DNA of 64,000 nt. Source: Chryseobacterium cucumeris (GTDB lineage Bacteria; Bacteroidota; Bacteroidia; Flavobacteriales; Weeksellaceae). The stretch spans positions 2,480,001 through 2,544,000 of the forward strand of contig NZ_CP068760.1 of the NCBI RefSeq assembly GCF_016775705.1, read 5' to 3'. The translations under genes and the position numbers were made by a program. The notes beneath the pieces are model-generated. The model had not been told where the DNA came from, did no database searches, and saw nothing but the letters and a program-made list of their open reading frames with translations. Shown piece by piece: positions 45,073 to 54,833 of this stretch (positions within the stretch are counted from its first letter, which is position 1; each line of letters starts with the position of its first letter).

Positions 45073-45800
45073 TGACAACAGTACTTTTACTGATTTTAAG
45101 TGTCGTAACAGGAGTATTCCTTGGAAAACACTTTGGTAAAAAAGAGAAGCTGGCCAAAAATCTATTGATACTGAGTGCCGGTTTTTTGATTACAATCTGT
45201 CTCAACGAAGTCTTTCCTCAGGTGTATACCTCTGCAGGAAGCAGCAGCCTTGGGATATTTGTAATTGCAGGAGTTCTTCTCCAGATGATCCTGGAAGCTC
45301 TTACCAAAGGTTTTGAACACGGGCACTTCCATCATCATAGCGAACACAATATTCTTCCTGTTGCTTTAATGGTAGGATTATTCATTCATGCTTTTATTGA
45401 AGGAATTCCTTTGGCTAACGAGCAGCACGAAATGTCGCCTTACCTTTGGGGAATTGTATTTCACAATCTTCCTATTTCATTTATTCTGGGTGCATTTTTA
45501 TTTAACAGAAAAGGAGAATCAAAAAGTTCCTCATCTTATCCTTCTATTCTCATTGTAGCTTTATTTGCATTGGCTTCTCCAATGGGAATGTTATTAGGAA
45601 ATTATTTCAATCCTGACCTTCAGCCTTATTTCCTGGCTATCGTAGGAGGAATTTTCCTTCATATCTCATCGGTGATCATTTTTGAAAGCAATAAAAATCA
45701 CAATATCGATTGGGTAAAAATCGGGCTGGTTGTTTTAGGAGTTTCACTCGCATTGATGATGCATGTTTTCCATCAACACCCCCCTGCTCATTCTCATTAA
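45072..45800 (+). CDS. ZIP family divalent metal transporter
   Basis: 242 residues, about eight helices. A His-rich cytoplasmic loop ('FEHGHFHHHSEHN', about 78-90) precedes the signature helices 'LFIHAFIEGIPLANEQH' (HxxxE) and 'FHNLPISFILGAF' (HNxP). ZIP proteins import zinc, and sometimes iron or manganese, into the cytoplasm. It overlaps the upstream methyltransferase stop codon by one base. A terminator follows at once. Confidence 0.93.
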   Translation: MTTVLLLILSVVTGVFLGKHFGKKEKLAKNLLILSAGFLITICLNEVFPQVYTSAGSSSLGIFVIAGVLLQMILEALTKGFEHGHFHHHSEHNILPVALMVGLFIHAFIEGIPLANEQHEMSPYLWGIVFHNLPISFILGAFLFNRKGESKSSSSYPSILIVALFALASPMGMLLGNYFNPDLQPYFLAIVGGIFLHISSVIIFESNKNHNIDWVKIGLVVLGVSLALMMHVFHQHPPAHSH

Positions 45801-45804
45801 ACAT

Positions 45805-45831
45805 AAAAAGCTCCGGAATCCGGAGCTTTTT
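45805..45831 (+). terminator. Terminator of the methyltransferase-ZIP unit
   Basis: AAAAAGCTCCGG and CCGGAGCTTTTT around AAT, a perfect stem with a T tail. Confidence 0.93.
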
Positions 45832-46079
45832 CATTTTAGGTTGTATTAATAATATATATTTTCCACGATATGCCCCGTGGATTTTTACTTATAGCATTTT
45901 AGACAAATAAGTTAAAATTTGTTTTTTTAAAAATATTTTACATTAAAAAATAAATAAAAATTAAATATTTACATTTAAAAACACAATAAAACATATTGTT
46001 TAACATTTTTTAACAAAATATTAACAACAATACATTGTTTTTCGTACATTAGCCACATTACCATCATCTAAAAAATTGT

Positions 46080-48818
46080 ATGAAAAAACAAAAAAACTTA
46101 ACAACATCAGTCTGTTTTTTCTTAATGACGGGTTTTATGGCAGCCCAGACCACAAAGAAAACAGATTCTTTAGAAGAAAAAAAAATTGATGACATTGTAA
46201 TTATTGGCTACAAAGCACAGAAAAAATCCAGTCTTACAGCCGCTGTCTCTGTTATTTCCGACAAAAAACTTCAGGATTCCAATACTCCAAGCGTATCCGG
46301 TCTTCTGCAGGGAAAAGCTGCCGGTGTTCAGATTTTGCCAGGTGGAGGTTCTGCTGGCTCAGTAGCCACTGTAAAAATCAGGGGTACTTCCACTATCAAT
46401 GGTCCCAGTTCTGCCCTTTGGGTGGTGGATGGTGTAGTAATGCCCTATACTCCCAATCTGGATCCCAACCAGATTGAAAGTATCAACATCCTGAAAGATG
46501 CTGCTTCTACAGCCTTGTATGGTTCCAGAGCTGCCAATGGTATTGTACAGGTATTTACCAAATCAGGAAATTCAGGAAAAGGAACATTAAGTGCATCTCT
46601 TAATAATTCTTTTAATGTGTTTAACAACGGGCGTTTCAAACTGATGAACGGAACACAGCTGTATGATTATTTCACTTCATTAAAAGGAGCCCCTGAAATC
46701 CCTGAAGCACTTAGAAATGATGGCTACAACTGGCTGAAGGGTGGTACACAAACAGGAATTGTACAAAATTACACTATTGATTTCAAGGGAGGATCATCAA
46801 GCTCCAAAACCTATATTTCAGGAAATTATTATAATGAAACCGGGACAATAAAAGGAGATGAATACAACAGATTCTCATTCAGAATCAATCATGAGCAGAC
46901 CATAAAACCGTGGCTGATACTGAAATCCAAAATCAGCTTATCATATACTACCGGAAAAGATACTCAGGCTTCGCTTTATCAGATGTACCTTAATATGCCA
47001 TGGGACAACCCCAGAGATGCCAATGGAAATCTGATCCGGGTGGATGAGGATTACACAGATTGGTATGGAAGGGATAAAAGCAATTATCTGTATGACCTTC
47101 AATGGAACTATGGTAAAAGCAATCAGTTGGATCTTATCGGAAATATAGATGCTGAAATCCGACTTACCGATTATCTCAAATTCATCAGTACCAACAATAT
47201 TACCTATAAAAACTACGATGATATGTACTATACTGATCCCAGATCGATCAGCGGAACAAGTAATAAAGGTGAACTGACAGAAAACTATCAAAAAGATATC
47301 AGCAAATTTTTCAACCAGATGCTGAGGTTTGATAAAGATTTCGGAAATCATAATATCAATGCATTAGCTGCGTATGAATATACCGACAGATTCTACAAAG
47401 CCTCAAAAGCAGGTGTTTATGGGATAGTACCTGATACAGATATTTTCAACACAGGTGCCACAACAGGTGAAAAACCATCGGGAACCAAATCAGACAGAGC
47501 TTATAATGCTTTTCTGTTTAACGTTGAATATGTGTTTAATAAAAAATATAGTATTCAAGGATCGCTAAGGAGCGAATCATCTTCTGCATTCGGCGCCAAC
47601 AAAAGAAACGGCTTATTCTATGCATACAGTGCAGGATGGAATATTCATAAAGAAAACTTTTTCAAGATAAAACCTGTTAATGAATGGAAATTACGGGCGA
47701 GCAGGGGTCTTGTGGGAAATACACCCAGTCCTAATTATGGATGGCAGGACTTATATGCGTTGACACAAAAATATAACGGACAAATAGGAGCAACATGGTA
47801 TCAGCTAGGGAATCCGGAATTAACATGGGAGTCCATCTATCAGAATAATATCGGTTCAGATATCAGGGCATTTAACAACAGGCTGACTTTAAATATTGAT
47901 TATTTTAACAATAAAACGAAAAACTTGCTGATGCTTGTTTCTCTGCCATCACTAACAGGGGTTGACAGACAGTACCTGAATATTGGTGATGTCAAAAACA
48001 AAGGCTGGGAATTCAATGTAAATTATTCTATTATCCGCTCAAAAGATATCAGCTGGGATCTGGGATTCAATATCAGTACTTATAAAAACAGTGTACTTTC
48101 GACCCGAAATAACGGCACACAGGTATTAGGTAATTACCATGTAGCCATACCGGGATATGACGTTAACTCTTTCTATATGAGAAAGTGGCTGGGAGTAAAT
48201 CCGGACAATGGCGAAGGACAATGGGAAGTAATCAACCCGGACGGAAGCAGAAGTGCAACTTCAAAGTATAACCTGGCTACCGTACAGGTAGTAGGAACAG
48301 CCACGCCGGATTATTACGGTTCTGTAAGCACTAATCTCAATATCAAAAATTTCTATCTTGCTGCAAATCTTTATTTCTCACAGGGTGGGCAAGTCTATAA
48401 TAGGTACAGGGAATTATATGATTCAGACGGCGCCTATCCTTATTACAACCAGATGGTTTTAGAAAACGGATGGACAAGATGGGAAAAGCCGGGAGATATC
48501 GCAACCCATCCGGCTGCTGTATACAACAATAATTCATTAACCAATAAGCCCTCGTCACGTTATCTTGAGGATGTCAGCTTTGTCAAATTAAGATCCTTGA
48601 GAATAGGATATAATTTACCAACATCTCTAACAGAAAAGATGAAAATAAAATCAGCGAATATTTATATTATGGGTGAAAATTTATTTACTATCACCAAATT
48701 TTCCGGGGTAGACCCAGAAGTTGGTAATGCAGACAACCAAAGTGTCTATTCTGGCAATGCCGGAGCTATCTACCCTATTCCAAGAAGATTTTCATTAGGC
48801 TTAAACTTTTCTTTTTAA
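46080..48818 (+). CDS. SusC/RagA-family TonB-dependent outer membrane transporter
   Basis: 912 residues. The signal peptide ends about residue 23 ('FMAAQ'). The usual carboxypeptidase-regulatory-like domain is absent: after only about 15 residues comes the TonB-linked start 'IDDIVIIGYKAQKKSSLTAAVS', then the plug ('VSGLLQGKAAGVQIL', 'VDGVVMPYTPNLDPNQIESINILKDAASTALYGSRAANGIV') and a beta-barrel to the terminal 'RRFSLGLNFSF'. With the SusD-like gene 10 bases downstream it forms a nutrient-import complex in the outer membrane; no glycoside hydrolase or protease lies beside it, so the ligand is unknown. Confidence 0.95.
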   Translation: MKKQKNLTTSVCFFLMTGFMAAQTTKKTDSLEEKKIDDIVIIGYKAQKKSSLTAAVSVISDKKLQDSNTPSVSGLLQGKAAGVQILPGGGSAGSVATVKIRGTSTINGPSSALWVVDGVVMPYTPNLDPNQIESINILKDAASTALYGSRAANGIVQVFTKSGNSGKGTLSASLNNSFNVFNNGRFKLMNGTQLYDYFTSLKGAPEIPEALRNDGYNWLKGGTQTGIVQNYTIDFKGGSSSSKTYISGNYYNETGTIKGDEYNRFSFRINHEQTIKPWLILKSKISLSYTTGKDTQASLYQMYLNMPWDNPRDANGNLIRVDEDYTDWYGRDKSNYLYDLQWNYGKSNQLDLIGNIDAEIRLTDYLKFISTNNITYKNYDDMYYTDPRSISGTSNKGELTENYQKDISKFFNQMLRFDKDFGNHNINALAAYEYTDRFYKASKAGVYGIVPDTDIFNTGATTGEKPSGTKSDRAYNAFLFNVEYVFNKKYSIQGSLRSESSSAFGANKRNGLFYAYSAGWNIHKENFFKIKPVNEWKLRASRGLVGNTPSPNYGWQDLYALTQKYNGQIGATWYQLGNPELTWESIYQNNIGSDIRAFNNRLTLNIDYFNNKTKNLLMLVSLPSLTGVDRQYLNIGDVKNKGWEFNVNYSIIRSKDISWDLGFNISTYKNSVLSTRNNGTQVLGNYHVAIPGYDVNSFYMRKWLGVNPDNGEGQWEVINPDGSRSATSKYNLATVQVVGTATPDYYGSVSTNLNIKNFYLAANLYFSQGGQVYNRYRELYDSDGAYPYYNQMVLENGWTRWEKPGDIATHPAAVYNNNSLTNKPSSRYLEDVSFVKLRSLRIGYNLPTSLTEKMKIKSANIYIMGENLFTITKFSGVDPEVGNADNQSVYSGNAGAIYPIPRRFSLGLNFSF

Positions 48819-48828
48819 AAAAATAATT

Positions 48829-50481
48829 ATGAAAAAAATACTTATTCCCATTCTCATACTGTCATTAACGGCATGTAATATAGACCGTTCACCGTATGAT
48901 TCAAAGGAGTCTGATGTGGTCCTGGCAGATGCAACAGGACTAAAAACCATAACGCTAGGAAATTACGCATTGCTTAAAGGGGATGCCGAAGGTGGGGGGT
49001 TTTACAACAACCTGTACAGAATCAGTGAATATGGCGGCGATAATGTTGATATCAGCGGAACGACCAGCGATTCATTCTTTTATTATTATAATTATAAAAG
49101 CATTAAAAACAACTACCGAACCAATATCATCTGGAACTCAGGATATAAAGCTATCATCGGTTGCAACAGATTGATCTCAAAGATTGCTGAAGGAAAAGAC
49201 ACAGAAACAGATCAGCTGATCGGCGAAAATTATTTCCTGAGAGCTTATGTATACTTTTCTATGGTCAACGTTTTTGGAAGACCGTATAATCAGGGAACAG
49301 GTAATCCCGGAGTCCCCTTAAAACTATCTGACGATGTCAACGATTTGCCCGCCAGAGCCACTGTAGGAGAAGTATACAATCAGGTGGTAAGCGATCTTAT
49401 GAAAGCAGAAAAACTGATGACCCTGGATAAAAACAATATATATGCATCCAAAGAAGCAGCGCAGGCTTTACTTTCCAGAGTCTACTTGTACATGGAAAAC
49501 AATGATAAAGCGATAGAATATGCAGATAAAGTCATCAATTCCGGAAAATATACACTCCTGCCCAAAGCAGAGCTGTCAGCTTATGCCACCAAAACTCCGG
49601 AAACCAATACAGAAACCATTTTTGCATTTAAATATAATAAAGATGGAGACTATAGTGATGGCTGGTCTACTATAGGCTCCATGTATGCTACCATACAGAA
49701 TGTAGGCTGGGGTGAAATGTATGCATCTTCCACTTACCTGGATCTCATCAATCAGAATCCCCAGGATGTAAGGCTGAAGTTTATTTCTCCAAAATACAGC
49801 AGCCCGGTAGTTCCCGTAGCCTATTGGGTGCAAAAAGGAACCAGCTCATCCGGGGCCGCAACCTACAGCTATCAGTTCCAAAAAACCTTCCAGCAGAATG
49901 GAAATACTTATTTTACCATGAATAATATCAATTATCAGGTACTATCTGAAGCAGCCCCCAATAAAACAAACTATTATTTTGTTAACGCAAACGGCGGGAA
50001 AACTTACGTCTACCTTGATAATGATATGGATAAAAGAAACGGATATCCTAAATTTTATGTTTTAAAATGTTCATTACAGGAAGGGGTTCCTCAGTTATGG
50101 TCGCCGGTTATTATAAGACTGGCAGAACTATACCTGAACAGAGCTGAAGCCTATGCAAAAAAAGGAAATACTACCTCAGCACTCGCAGACATAAACATTA
50201 TCAGAACAAGAGCAGGAATACCTGTATATAATTCAGTCCCTGCAGGGCAGACTATTCTGGACATTGTTCTACAGGAGAGAAGGTTGGAAATGGCTTTTGA
50301 AGGACATAGAAGATACGATGTCTTCAGAAACAAACTGGATCTCGACAGACAATATCCCGGAACTCATTTAAGTGGAAATAATGCTTTTTATACAGTACCT
50401 TATACCCATAACAGAGTGGTAGAATATATTCCCGAGCAGCAGATCCAGATCCAGCCAAATTTGGTGCAGAATCCGGATTAA
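48829..50481 (+). CDS. SusD/RagB-family surface lipoprotein
   Basis: 550 residues. A lipoprotein signal 'ILSLTACNIDRSP' places it on the outer membrane. The N-terminal SusD-like domain (about 25-230) has TPR-like helices ('NYFLRAYVYFSMVNVFGRPY', 'QALLSRVYLYMENNDKAIEYADKVI'); the C-terminal RagB domain (about 340-545) ends 'LQERRLEMAFEGHRRYDVFRN', the family signature. It binds the ligand and forms a lid over the SusC barrel. Ten bases separate it from the SusC gene, the classic order. Confidence 0.95.
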   Translation: MKKILIPILILSLTACNIDRSPYDSKESDVVLADATGLKTITLGNYALLKGDAEGGGFYNNLYRISEYGGDNVDISGTTSDSFFYYYNYKSIKNNYRTNIIWNSGYKAIIGCNRLISKIAEGKDTETDQLIGENYFLRAYVYFSMVNVFGRPYNQGTGNPGVPLKLSDDVNDLPARATVGEVYNQVVSDLMKAEKLMTLDKNNIYASKEAAQALLSRVYLYMENNDKAIEYADKVINSGKYTLLPKAELSAYATKTPETNTETIFAFKYNKDGDYSDGWSTIGSMYATIQNVGWGEMYASSTYLDLINQNPQDVRLKFISPKYSSPVVPVAYWVQKGTSSSGAATYSYQFQKTFQQNGNTYFTMNNINYQVLSEAAPNKTNYYFVNANGGKTYVYLDNDMDKRNGYPKFYVLKCSLQEGVPQLWSPVIIRLAELYLNRAEAYAKKGNTTSALADINIIRTRAGIPVYNSVPAGQTILDIVLQERRLEMAFEGHRRYDVFRNKLDLDRQYPGTHLSGNNAFYTVPYTHNRVVEYIPEQQIQIQPNLVQNPD

Positions 50482-50523
50482 GAATGATACGGAAATCAAC
50501 AGCAATCAAAAATTTAAAATCAA

Positions 50524-50561
50524 CAAAAAAGAGGCTGTCCTGAATATGGGCAGCCTCTCTT
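50524..50561. terminator. Bidirectional terminator between SusD and FadL-type genes
   Basis: GAGGCTG(T)CC pairs with GG(G)CAGCCTC. An A run precedes it and a T-rich stretch follows, serving both convergent units. Confidence 0.82.
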
Positions 50562-50582
50562 TATATATTCTGATATTCTAAC

Positions 50583-51992
50583 TTAGAATTTCCATCCTAC
50601 TGTAAGGAAGAAATTATTCCTGTTGTTTTTCACCTCACTTGCCGCATACGCATCACTTTCAAAGATGTTATTAGCAGAATAATAAGATGAATCAGAATTT
50701 CCATCCATATATCCTCTCATGAAAGGATTAGTATACTTAGATGAGATATTCTGATAAGATGCATCTACATAGAATGATTTGAAGTCATACCCGATACCAA
50801 AAGAAAGGGTATTTCTGTCACTTAGCATCATATTGCTGTACGATTGATCTCCTACAGTACCTGCATCATTAAATCTGCTGATCGTAAGGGCATCAAAAGG
50901 AGTTGACTGGTAGGCGTAACCTCCTCTCAATCTGAACTGCTGTAGTCTGTACTCCGCTCCCACTCTTACTTCAGAAAGATTCTTGTAATTTTCTTTGAAG
51001 AAGTCATTCAAAGCTCTTTCCGCACCTCCATATACCTTATAATCAGGTTTTGTAAGTCCAAGGGTATAATCTACGTTCAATGAGAAATTTTTACTCGCTA
51101 CAAAAGCAGCACTCACTGTTGCTTTAAGCGGTGAAGTGAACTTTCTGTTTTCAGCTCCCATATCATCTCCATACACAGGATCGTTATAGAAATAATAATT
51201 TCTGTCTATTGTCCAGAATGTAGGCGTTTCAAGAGATGCTCCCAATCTGAAATTTGGACTTAGCTTACCGATTACCCCTAATGAAGCAGAAAAACCTGAT
51301 GATCTTTCTGAATAAGGAGTATCCTGCTTACTGAATCCTTCTGTGGAATTATTGGTCAGATTTCGGTAAAACAAACTATCATACTGATCCAATGAAGCAT
51401 TGAAAAAATTGAAACCTGCTCCTAAATATAAATTATGATTATAGTTGGCACCTACCCCAAAACTCATCTTTGACAGGTTACCGTATCTTTCATACATATG
51501 TCCTGCCAATGCCGCGTCTTTGGTAATATCATCCTTATCAAAAGCATAAACGATATTATTATTACCCGGCGTCTGGATTACATTATCCAGCGTCTGGTTA
51601 GAAAAATTAATACCAATATTGATGAATTTCCAGCCGGTTTCTGTCATCAAAGGAAAAGCAATAATCCCTCCGGCATTCCCCAGATCTCCTTTGGTTTTGC
51701 TGTAGTCTATTGAAGATCCCGCCAGCGAACTCGTGTTTTTATTTCCTAAAATAGATAAAGTTCCTGAAACCTCTCCTGAAATAGCCACTCCTAAACCTGC
51801 AGGGTTGGTAAGCAAAGAATTTGCATCACCTCCCAGTGCACCATTAGCACCAGCCATCGCATTAAACTTAGCTGATCCCACCATAGGAGTACTTGAATAA
51901 ACCTCTACCGTATTTCTTATGACAGAAACATCCTGAGCCTGTGCATAAAATGCAGCAGAAATACTCATTAATACTAAAGATTTTTTTAACAT
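50583..51992 (-). CDS. OmpP1/FadL/TodX-family outer membrane transport protein
   Basis: 469 residues. A signal peptide (1-19, 'AAFYAQAQ') precedes 'STPMVGSAKFNAMAGANGALGGDANSLLTNPAGLGV', the plug-like N-terminal hatch of FadL relatives, then a beta-barrel with alternating aromatic strands ending 'NRNNFFLTVGWKF'. Family members move hydrophobic compounds such as fatty acids across the outer membrane; relatives in Bacteroidota are often called hemin receptors, without clear proof. Starts 29 bases after the GGFR-repeat lipoprotein gene and is probably its co-transcribed partner. Confidence 0.88.
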   Translation of the reverse strand: MLKKSLVLMSISAAFYAQAQDVSVIRNTVEVYSSTPMVGSAKFNAMAGANGALGGDANSLLTNPAGLGVAISGEVSGTLSILGNKNTSSLAGSSIDYSKTKGDLGNAGGIIAFPLMTETGWKFINIGINFSNQTLDNVIQTPGNNNIVYAFDKDDITKDAALAGHMYERYGNLSKMSFGVGANYNHNLYLGAGFNFFNASLDQYDSLFYRNLTNNSTEGFSKQDTPYSERSSGFSASLGVIGKLSPNFRLGASLETPTFWTIDRNYYFYNDPVYGDDMGAENRKFTSPLKATVSAAFVASKNFSLNVDYTLGLTKPDYKVYGGAERALNDFFKENYKNLSEVRVGAEYRLQQFRLRGGYAYQSTPFDALTISRFNDAGTVGDQSYSNMMLSDRNTLSFGIGYDFKSFYVDASYQNISSKYTNPFMRGYMDGNSDSSYYSANNIFESDAYAASEVKNNRNNFFLTVGWKF

Positions 51993-52021
51993 TATTTTTA
52001 AATAGTTTATTAATTTGAATA

Positions 52022-53095
52022 TTATCTGAAGCCTCCTCTGCCTCCACCGCCGGATCTCATTCCGCCGCCTCCTGAAGAACCGCCTCTGAAGCCTCCACCT
52101 CCGGAGTTGAAGCCACCACTCGATCTGAAACCTCCTGAATCATTAGATCTGAAGCCTCCGTTATTATTGTTATATCTTGGTTGTGGTTGCTGATAATTGT
52201 AATTAGGTCTTGTTTGTGGTGCCGAGTTACGGAATCCACCATTAGACTGTGTATTTCTGAAACCTCCGGAGTTACCGTTTCTGAATCCGCCATTACTGTT
52301 ACTGTCTCTGAAACCACCATTGTTATTGGTATTTCTGAAACCACCATTCGTATTTCTGAAACCTGAATTGTTGGTATTCGTTCTATAAACTGCGTTGGCT
52401 ACCCCTGTATTCTGGAATCCGCCTCCGCTGACACCACTTCTTCTGTAAACAGGTCTGTTGTAGTAGCCACCACCCCAGTAACCTCCACCGTATCCCCAAT
52501 ATGGGTTACCGTAGTATCCGCCCCAGAATGGATCATAGTATCCGCCATAGCCGTATCCCCAGTATGGACTTCCCCATCCGAAAGAGCCTCCCCAGCCCCA
52601 TCCGAATGATCCGCCCCAACCCCAGGACATACTTGCACCCCAGCCCCAGCCGCGGTTCCAGCCCCAGCCCCAATATGGGCTGTAACCACCATACCATCCC
52701 CACGGAGATCCCCATCCCCATGAGTTGTCATAGTAGTTCGTTTGTGAACCTGCATAAAGTCCCCAATCTGAGTCTGTAGCATTGGAATTCCAGTCTGGAT
52801 TGGTATTGCTCCAGTCATTATATCTGTTTTGCTGCTCTCGGGAATTCGTCTGTGCATTCTGAATTACATTGGAATCCTGATAGTAGTCATAATATTCTCC
52901 TACTCTGTTTCCGCTATCATTGATGATAACTCCTTCAGGTAGCGTATCCTTATTGGGGTCGTAATACACCCCATCTGTCTCGCTATACCCTCCCATCTGA
53001 GCACCACAAGACACAAGTAATAATCCGCCCGATACAGCCAATATCCCTTTGGATCTTAGCAGACCAAGCAAATTTTTATGTATATTTCTTTTCAT
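52022..53095 (-). CDS. Surface lipoprotein with Gly/Trp/Tyr-rich region and GGFR repeats
   Basis: 357 residues. Signal peptide with lipobox 'LLVSCGAQ' (about 27-34). The region 35-120 is Asn/Asp/Tyr-rich; 121-225 is rich in Gly, Trp and Tyr ('[20 protein letters not shown]' pattern); from about 245 to the end at least nine GGFR units occur, separated by short Asn/Ser-rich spacers. The protein is low complexity and probably unfolded or self-associating at the surface. In databases such proteins next to proS are sometimes wrongly named prolyl-tRNA synthetase; nothing here resembles one. Function unknown. Confidence 0.85.
   Translation of the reverse strand: MKRNIHKNLLGLLRSKGILAVSGGLLLVSCGAQMGGYSETDGVYYDPNKDTLPEGVIINDSGNRVGEYYDYYQDSNVIQNAQTNSREQQNRYNDWSNTNPDWNSNATDSDWGLYAGSQTNYYDNSWGWGSPWGWYGGYSPYWGWGWNRGWGWGASMSWGWGGSFGWGWGGSFGWGSPYWGYGYGGYYDPFWGGYYGNPYWGYGGGYWGGGYYNRPVYRRSGVSGGGFQNTGVANAVYRTNTNNSGFRNTNGGFRNTNNNGGFRDSNSNGGFRNGNSGGFRNTQSNGGFRNSAPQTRPNYNYQQPQPRYNNNNGGFRSNDSGGFRSSGGFNSGGGGFRGGSSGGGGMRSGGGGRGGFR
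52025..52360 (-). repeat. Tandem GGFR-encoding repeat region
   Basis: DNA encoding the C-terminal third of the lipoprotein, with units of 8-13 codons built on Gly-Gly-Phe-Arg, in a Gly/Asn/Ser background. Near-identical codons (TCTGAAACCACC and similar) recur on the plus strand. Confidence 0.8.
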
Positions 53096-53122
53096 GATAA
53101 CGTAAAAATTTTTAATTTAAAT

Positions 53123-53130
53123 TATATTTG
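53123..53130 (+). promoter_or_regulatory. Candidate -7 element for proS
   Basis: TATATTTG matches TAnnTTTG, about 110 bases before the proS ATG, giving a 5' leader of about 105 bases. Just downstream, TGTACCAAAA occurs twice in a row (53146-53167). Confidence 0.45.
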
Positions 53131-53239
53131 CAATCTGTACCAAAAATGTACCAAAATACTGGTAAAAAAATCTATCAAAAATAGATTTTTATTTTTAGAT
53201 AACAATAATGTACAAAAGTTAAAAAAATTAAAAAAAATA

Positions 53240-54715
53240 ATGGCAAAATTAACCTCAAGAAGCGAAGATTACAGCAAATGGTATAATGAGCTGGTTGTAA
53301 AAGCTGATTTAGCTGAAAACTCAGGCGTGCGTGGATGTATGGTGATCAAACCGTATGGCTATGCGATCTGGGAAAAAATGCGTGATGAAATGGATAAAAA
53401 GTTCAAAGAAACAGGTCACGTTAACGCATACTTCCCGCTTTTTGTGCCCAAGAGTTTGTTTGAGGCTGAGGAAAAAAATGCAGAAGGTTTTGCAAAAGAA
53501 TGTGCTGTTGTTACCCACTACAGGTTAAAAACCGATCCGGACAATCCATCCAAACTGATTGTAGATCCGGATGCAAAACTGGAAGAAGAACTTATTGTTC
53601 GTCCTACTTCAGAAGCAATTATCTGGAATACCTATAAAAACTGGATTCAGTCTTACAGAGACTTGCCGATATTAATCAACCAATGGGCGAATGTTGTTCG
53701 TTGGGAAATGAGAACCCGTCTTTTCTTAAGAACCGCAGAGTTCTTATGGCAGGAAGGGCACACCGCTCACGCTACAAAAGATGAAGCTGTGGAAGAAGCA
53801 GAAAAAATGAACAAAGTATATGCTGATTTTGCAGAAAACTTTATGGCTATTCCAGTTATTCAGGGGTTGAAAACACCTTCTGAAAGATTTGCAGGAGCCG
53901 ATGAGACTTATTGTATTGAAGCATTGATGCAGGACGGAAAGGCTTTACAGGCTGGAACCTCTCACTTCTTAGGACAGAATTTCGCAAAAGCATTTGATGT
54001 AAAATTCACCAACAAAGAAGGAAAAATTGAACATGCATGGGCTACCTCATGGGGAACTTCTACCCGTCTGATGGGAGCATTAATCATGACCCACTCTGAT
54101 GATTTCGGATTGGTACTGCCTCCTACCCTTGCTCCAATCCAGGTCGTGATTGTTCCTATCTTTAAAGGAGAAGAGCAGCTGGAGCAGATCAGTGAAGTGG
54201 CTTTGGATATTCAGGCTAAACTGAGAGCAAAAGGAATTTCTGTGAAGTTTGATAATGACACCCAGAACAAGCCAGGATGGAAATTTGCAGAATATGAATT
54301 GAAAGGAGTTCCTGTAAGAATTGCTATGGGACCTAGAGACCTTGAAAATAAATCTGTGGAAATCGCAAGAAGAGATAACCTGACTAAAGAAGTTCGTTCT
54401 ATTGAAGGACTTGATTCTTATATCGAAGATCTGTTGAAAACGATTCAGCAGGACATTTATAACAAAGCATTTGAATTCAGAAAAAATAATATCACGAAAG
54501 TGGATACTTATGAAGAATTCAAAAAAGTTCTGGAAGAAAAAGGTGGATTCATCTATGCACATTGGGATGGGACAGCTGAAGAAGAGGAACAGATCAAAGA
54601 TGAAACGAAGGCAACCATCAGATGCATTCCTTTGGATGATGACGTAGAAGAAGGAATTTCTTTGATTTCAGGAAAACCATCTAAGAGACGTGTATTATTT
54701 GCAAAAGCTTATTAA
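53240..54715 (+). CDS. proS: Prolyl-tRNA synthetase
   Basis: 491 residues from [19 protein letters not shown]; upstream codons back to 53078 run through AT-rich leader DNA and are rejected. Class II synthetase motifs: motif 2 '[26 protein letters not shown]' and motif 3 '[24 protein letters not shown]'. The C-terminal anticodon-binding domain and the extra zinc-less C-terminal domain ('[10 protein letters not shown]') mark the eukaryote-like (type 3) ProRS without the INS editing domain, common in Bacteroidota. It charges tRNA-Pro. Monocistronic. Confidence 0.97.
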   Translation: MAKLTSRSEDYSKWYNELVVKADLAENSGVRGCMVIKPYGYAIWEKMRDEMDKKFKETGHVNAYFPLFVPKSLFEAEEKNAEGFAKECAVVTHYRLKTDPDNPSKLIVDPDAKLEEELIVRPTSEAIIWNTYKNWIQSYRDLPILINQWANVVRWEMRTRLFLRTAEFLWQEGHTAHATKDEAVEEAEKMNKVYADFAENFMAIPVIQGLKTPSERFAGADETYCIEALMQDGKALQAGTSHFLGQNFAKAFDVKFTNKEGKIEHAWATSWGTSTRLMGALIMTHSDDFGLVLPPTLAPIQVVIVPIFKGEEQLEQISEVALDIQAKLRAKGISVKFDNDTQNKPGWKFAEYELKGVPVRIAMGPRDLENKSVEIARRDNLTKEVRSIEGLDSYIEDLLKTIQQDIYNKAFEFRKNNITKVDTYEEFKKVLEEKGGFIYAHWDGTAEEEEQIKDETKATIRCIPLDDDVEEGISLISGKPSKRRVLFAKAY

Positions 54716-54717
54716 AA

Positions 54718-54751
54718 ATTTTAATGATTTAGAAAAAAATCATTAATTTTT
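54718..54751 (+). terminator. AT-rich terminator candidate after proS
   Basis: AATGATTT and AAATCATT around AGAAAA, followed by a T-rich stretch. Low GC, so weaker than the others here. Confidence 0.45.
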
Positions 54752-54833
54752 AAAGAAATATTCAAAAAAAAGTGACATTTGGACGGATTTTTGTTTAAAT
54801 TTATCTCAACATTAATCAAAAAAATTTATTATT

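Noticed and set aside
52399..52857. Minus-strand frame of 152 codons and plus-strand frames in the GGFR lipoprotein gene
   Set aside because: Low-complexity DNA keeps other frames open; the lipoprotein frame has a signal peptide and lipobox.
52022..53095. Second prolyl-tRNA synthetase
   Set aside because: No synthetase motifs; the gene is a repeat-rich lipoprotein beside the true proS.
54080..54562. Minus-strand frame of 160 codons inside proS
   Set aside because: Shadow of the proS coding sequence; no coding features.
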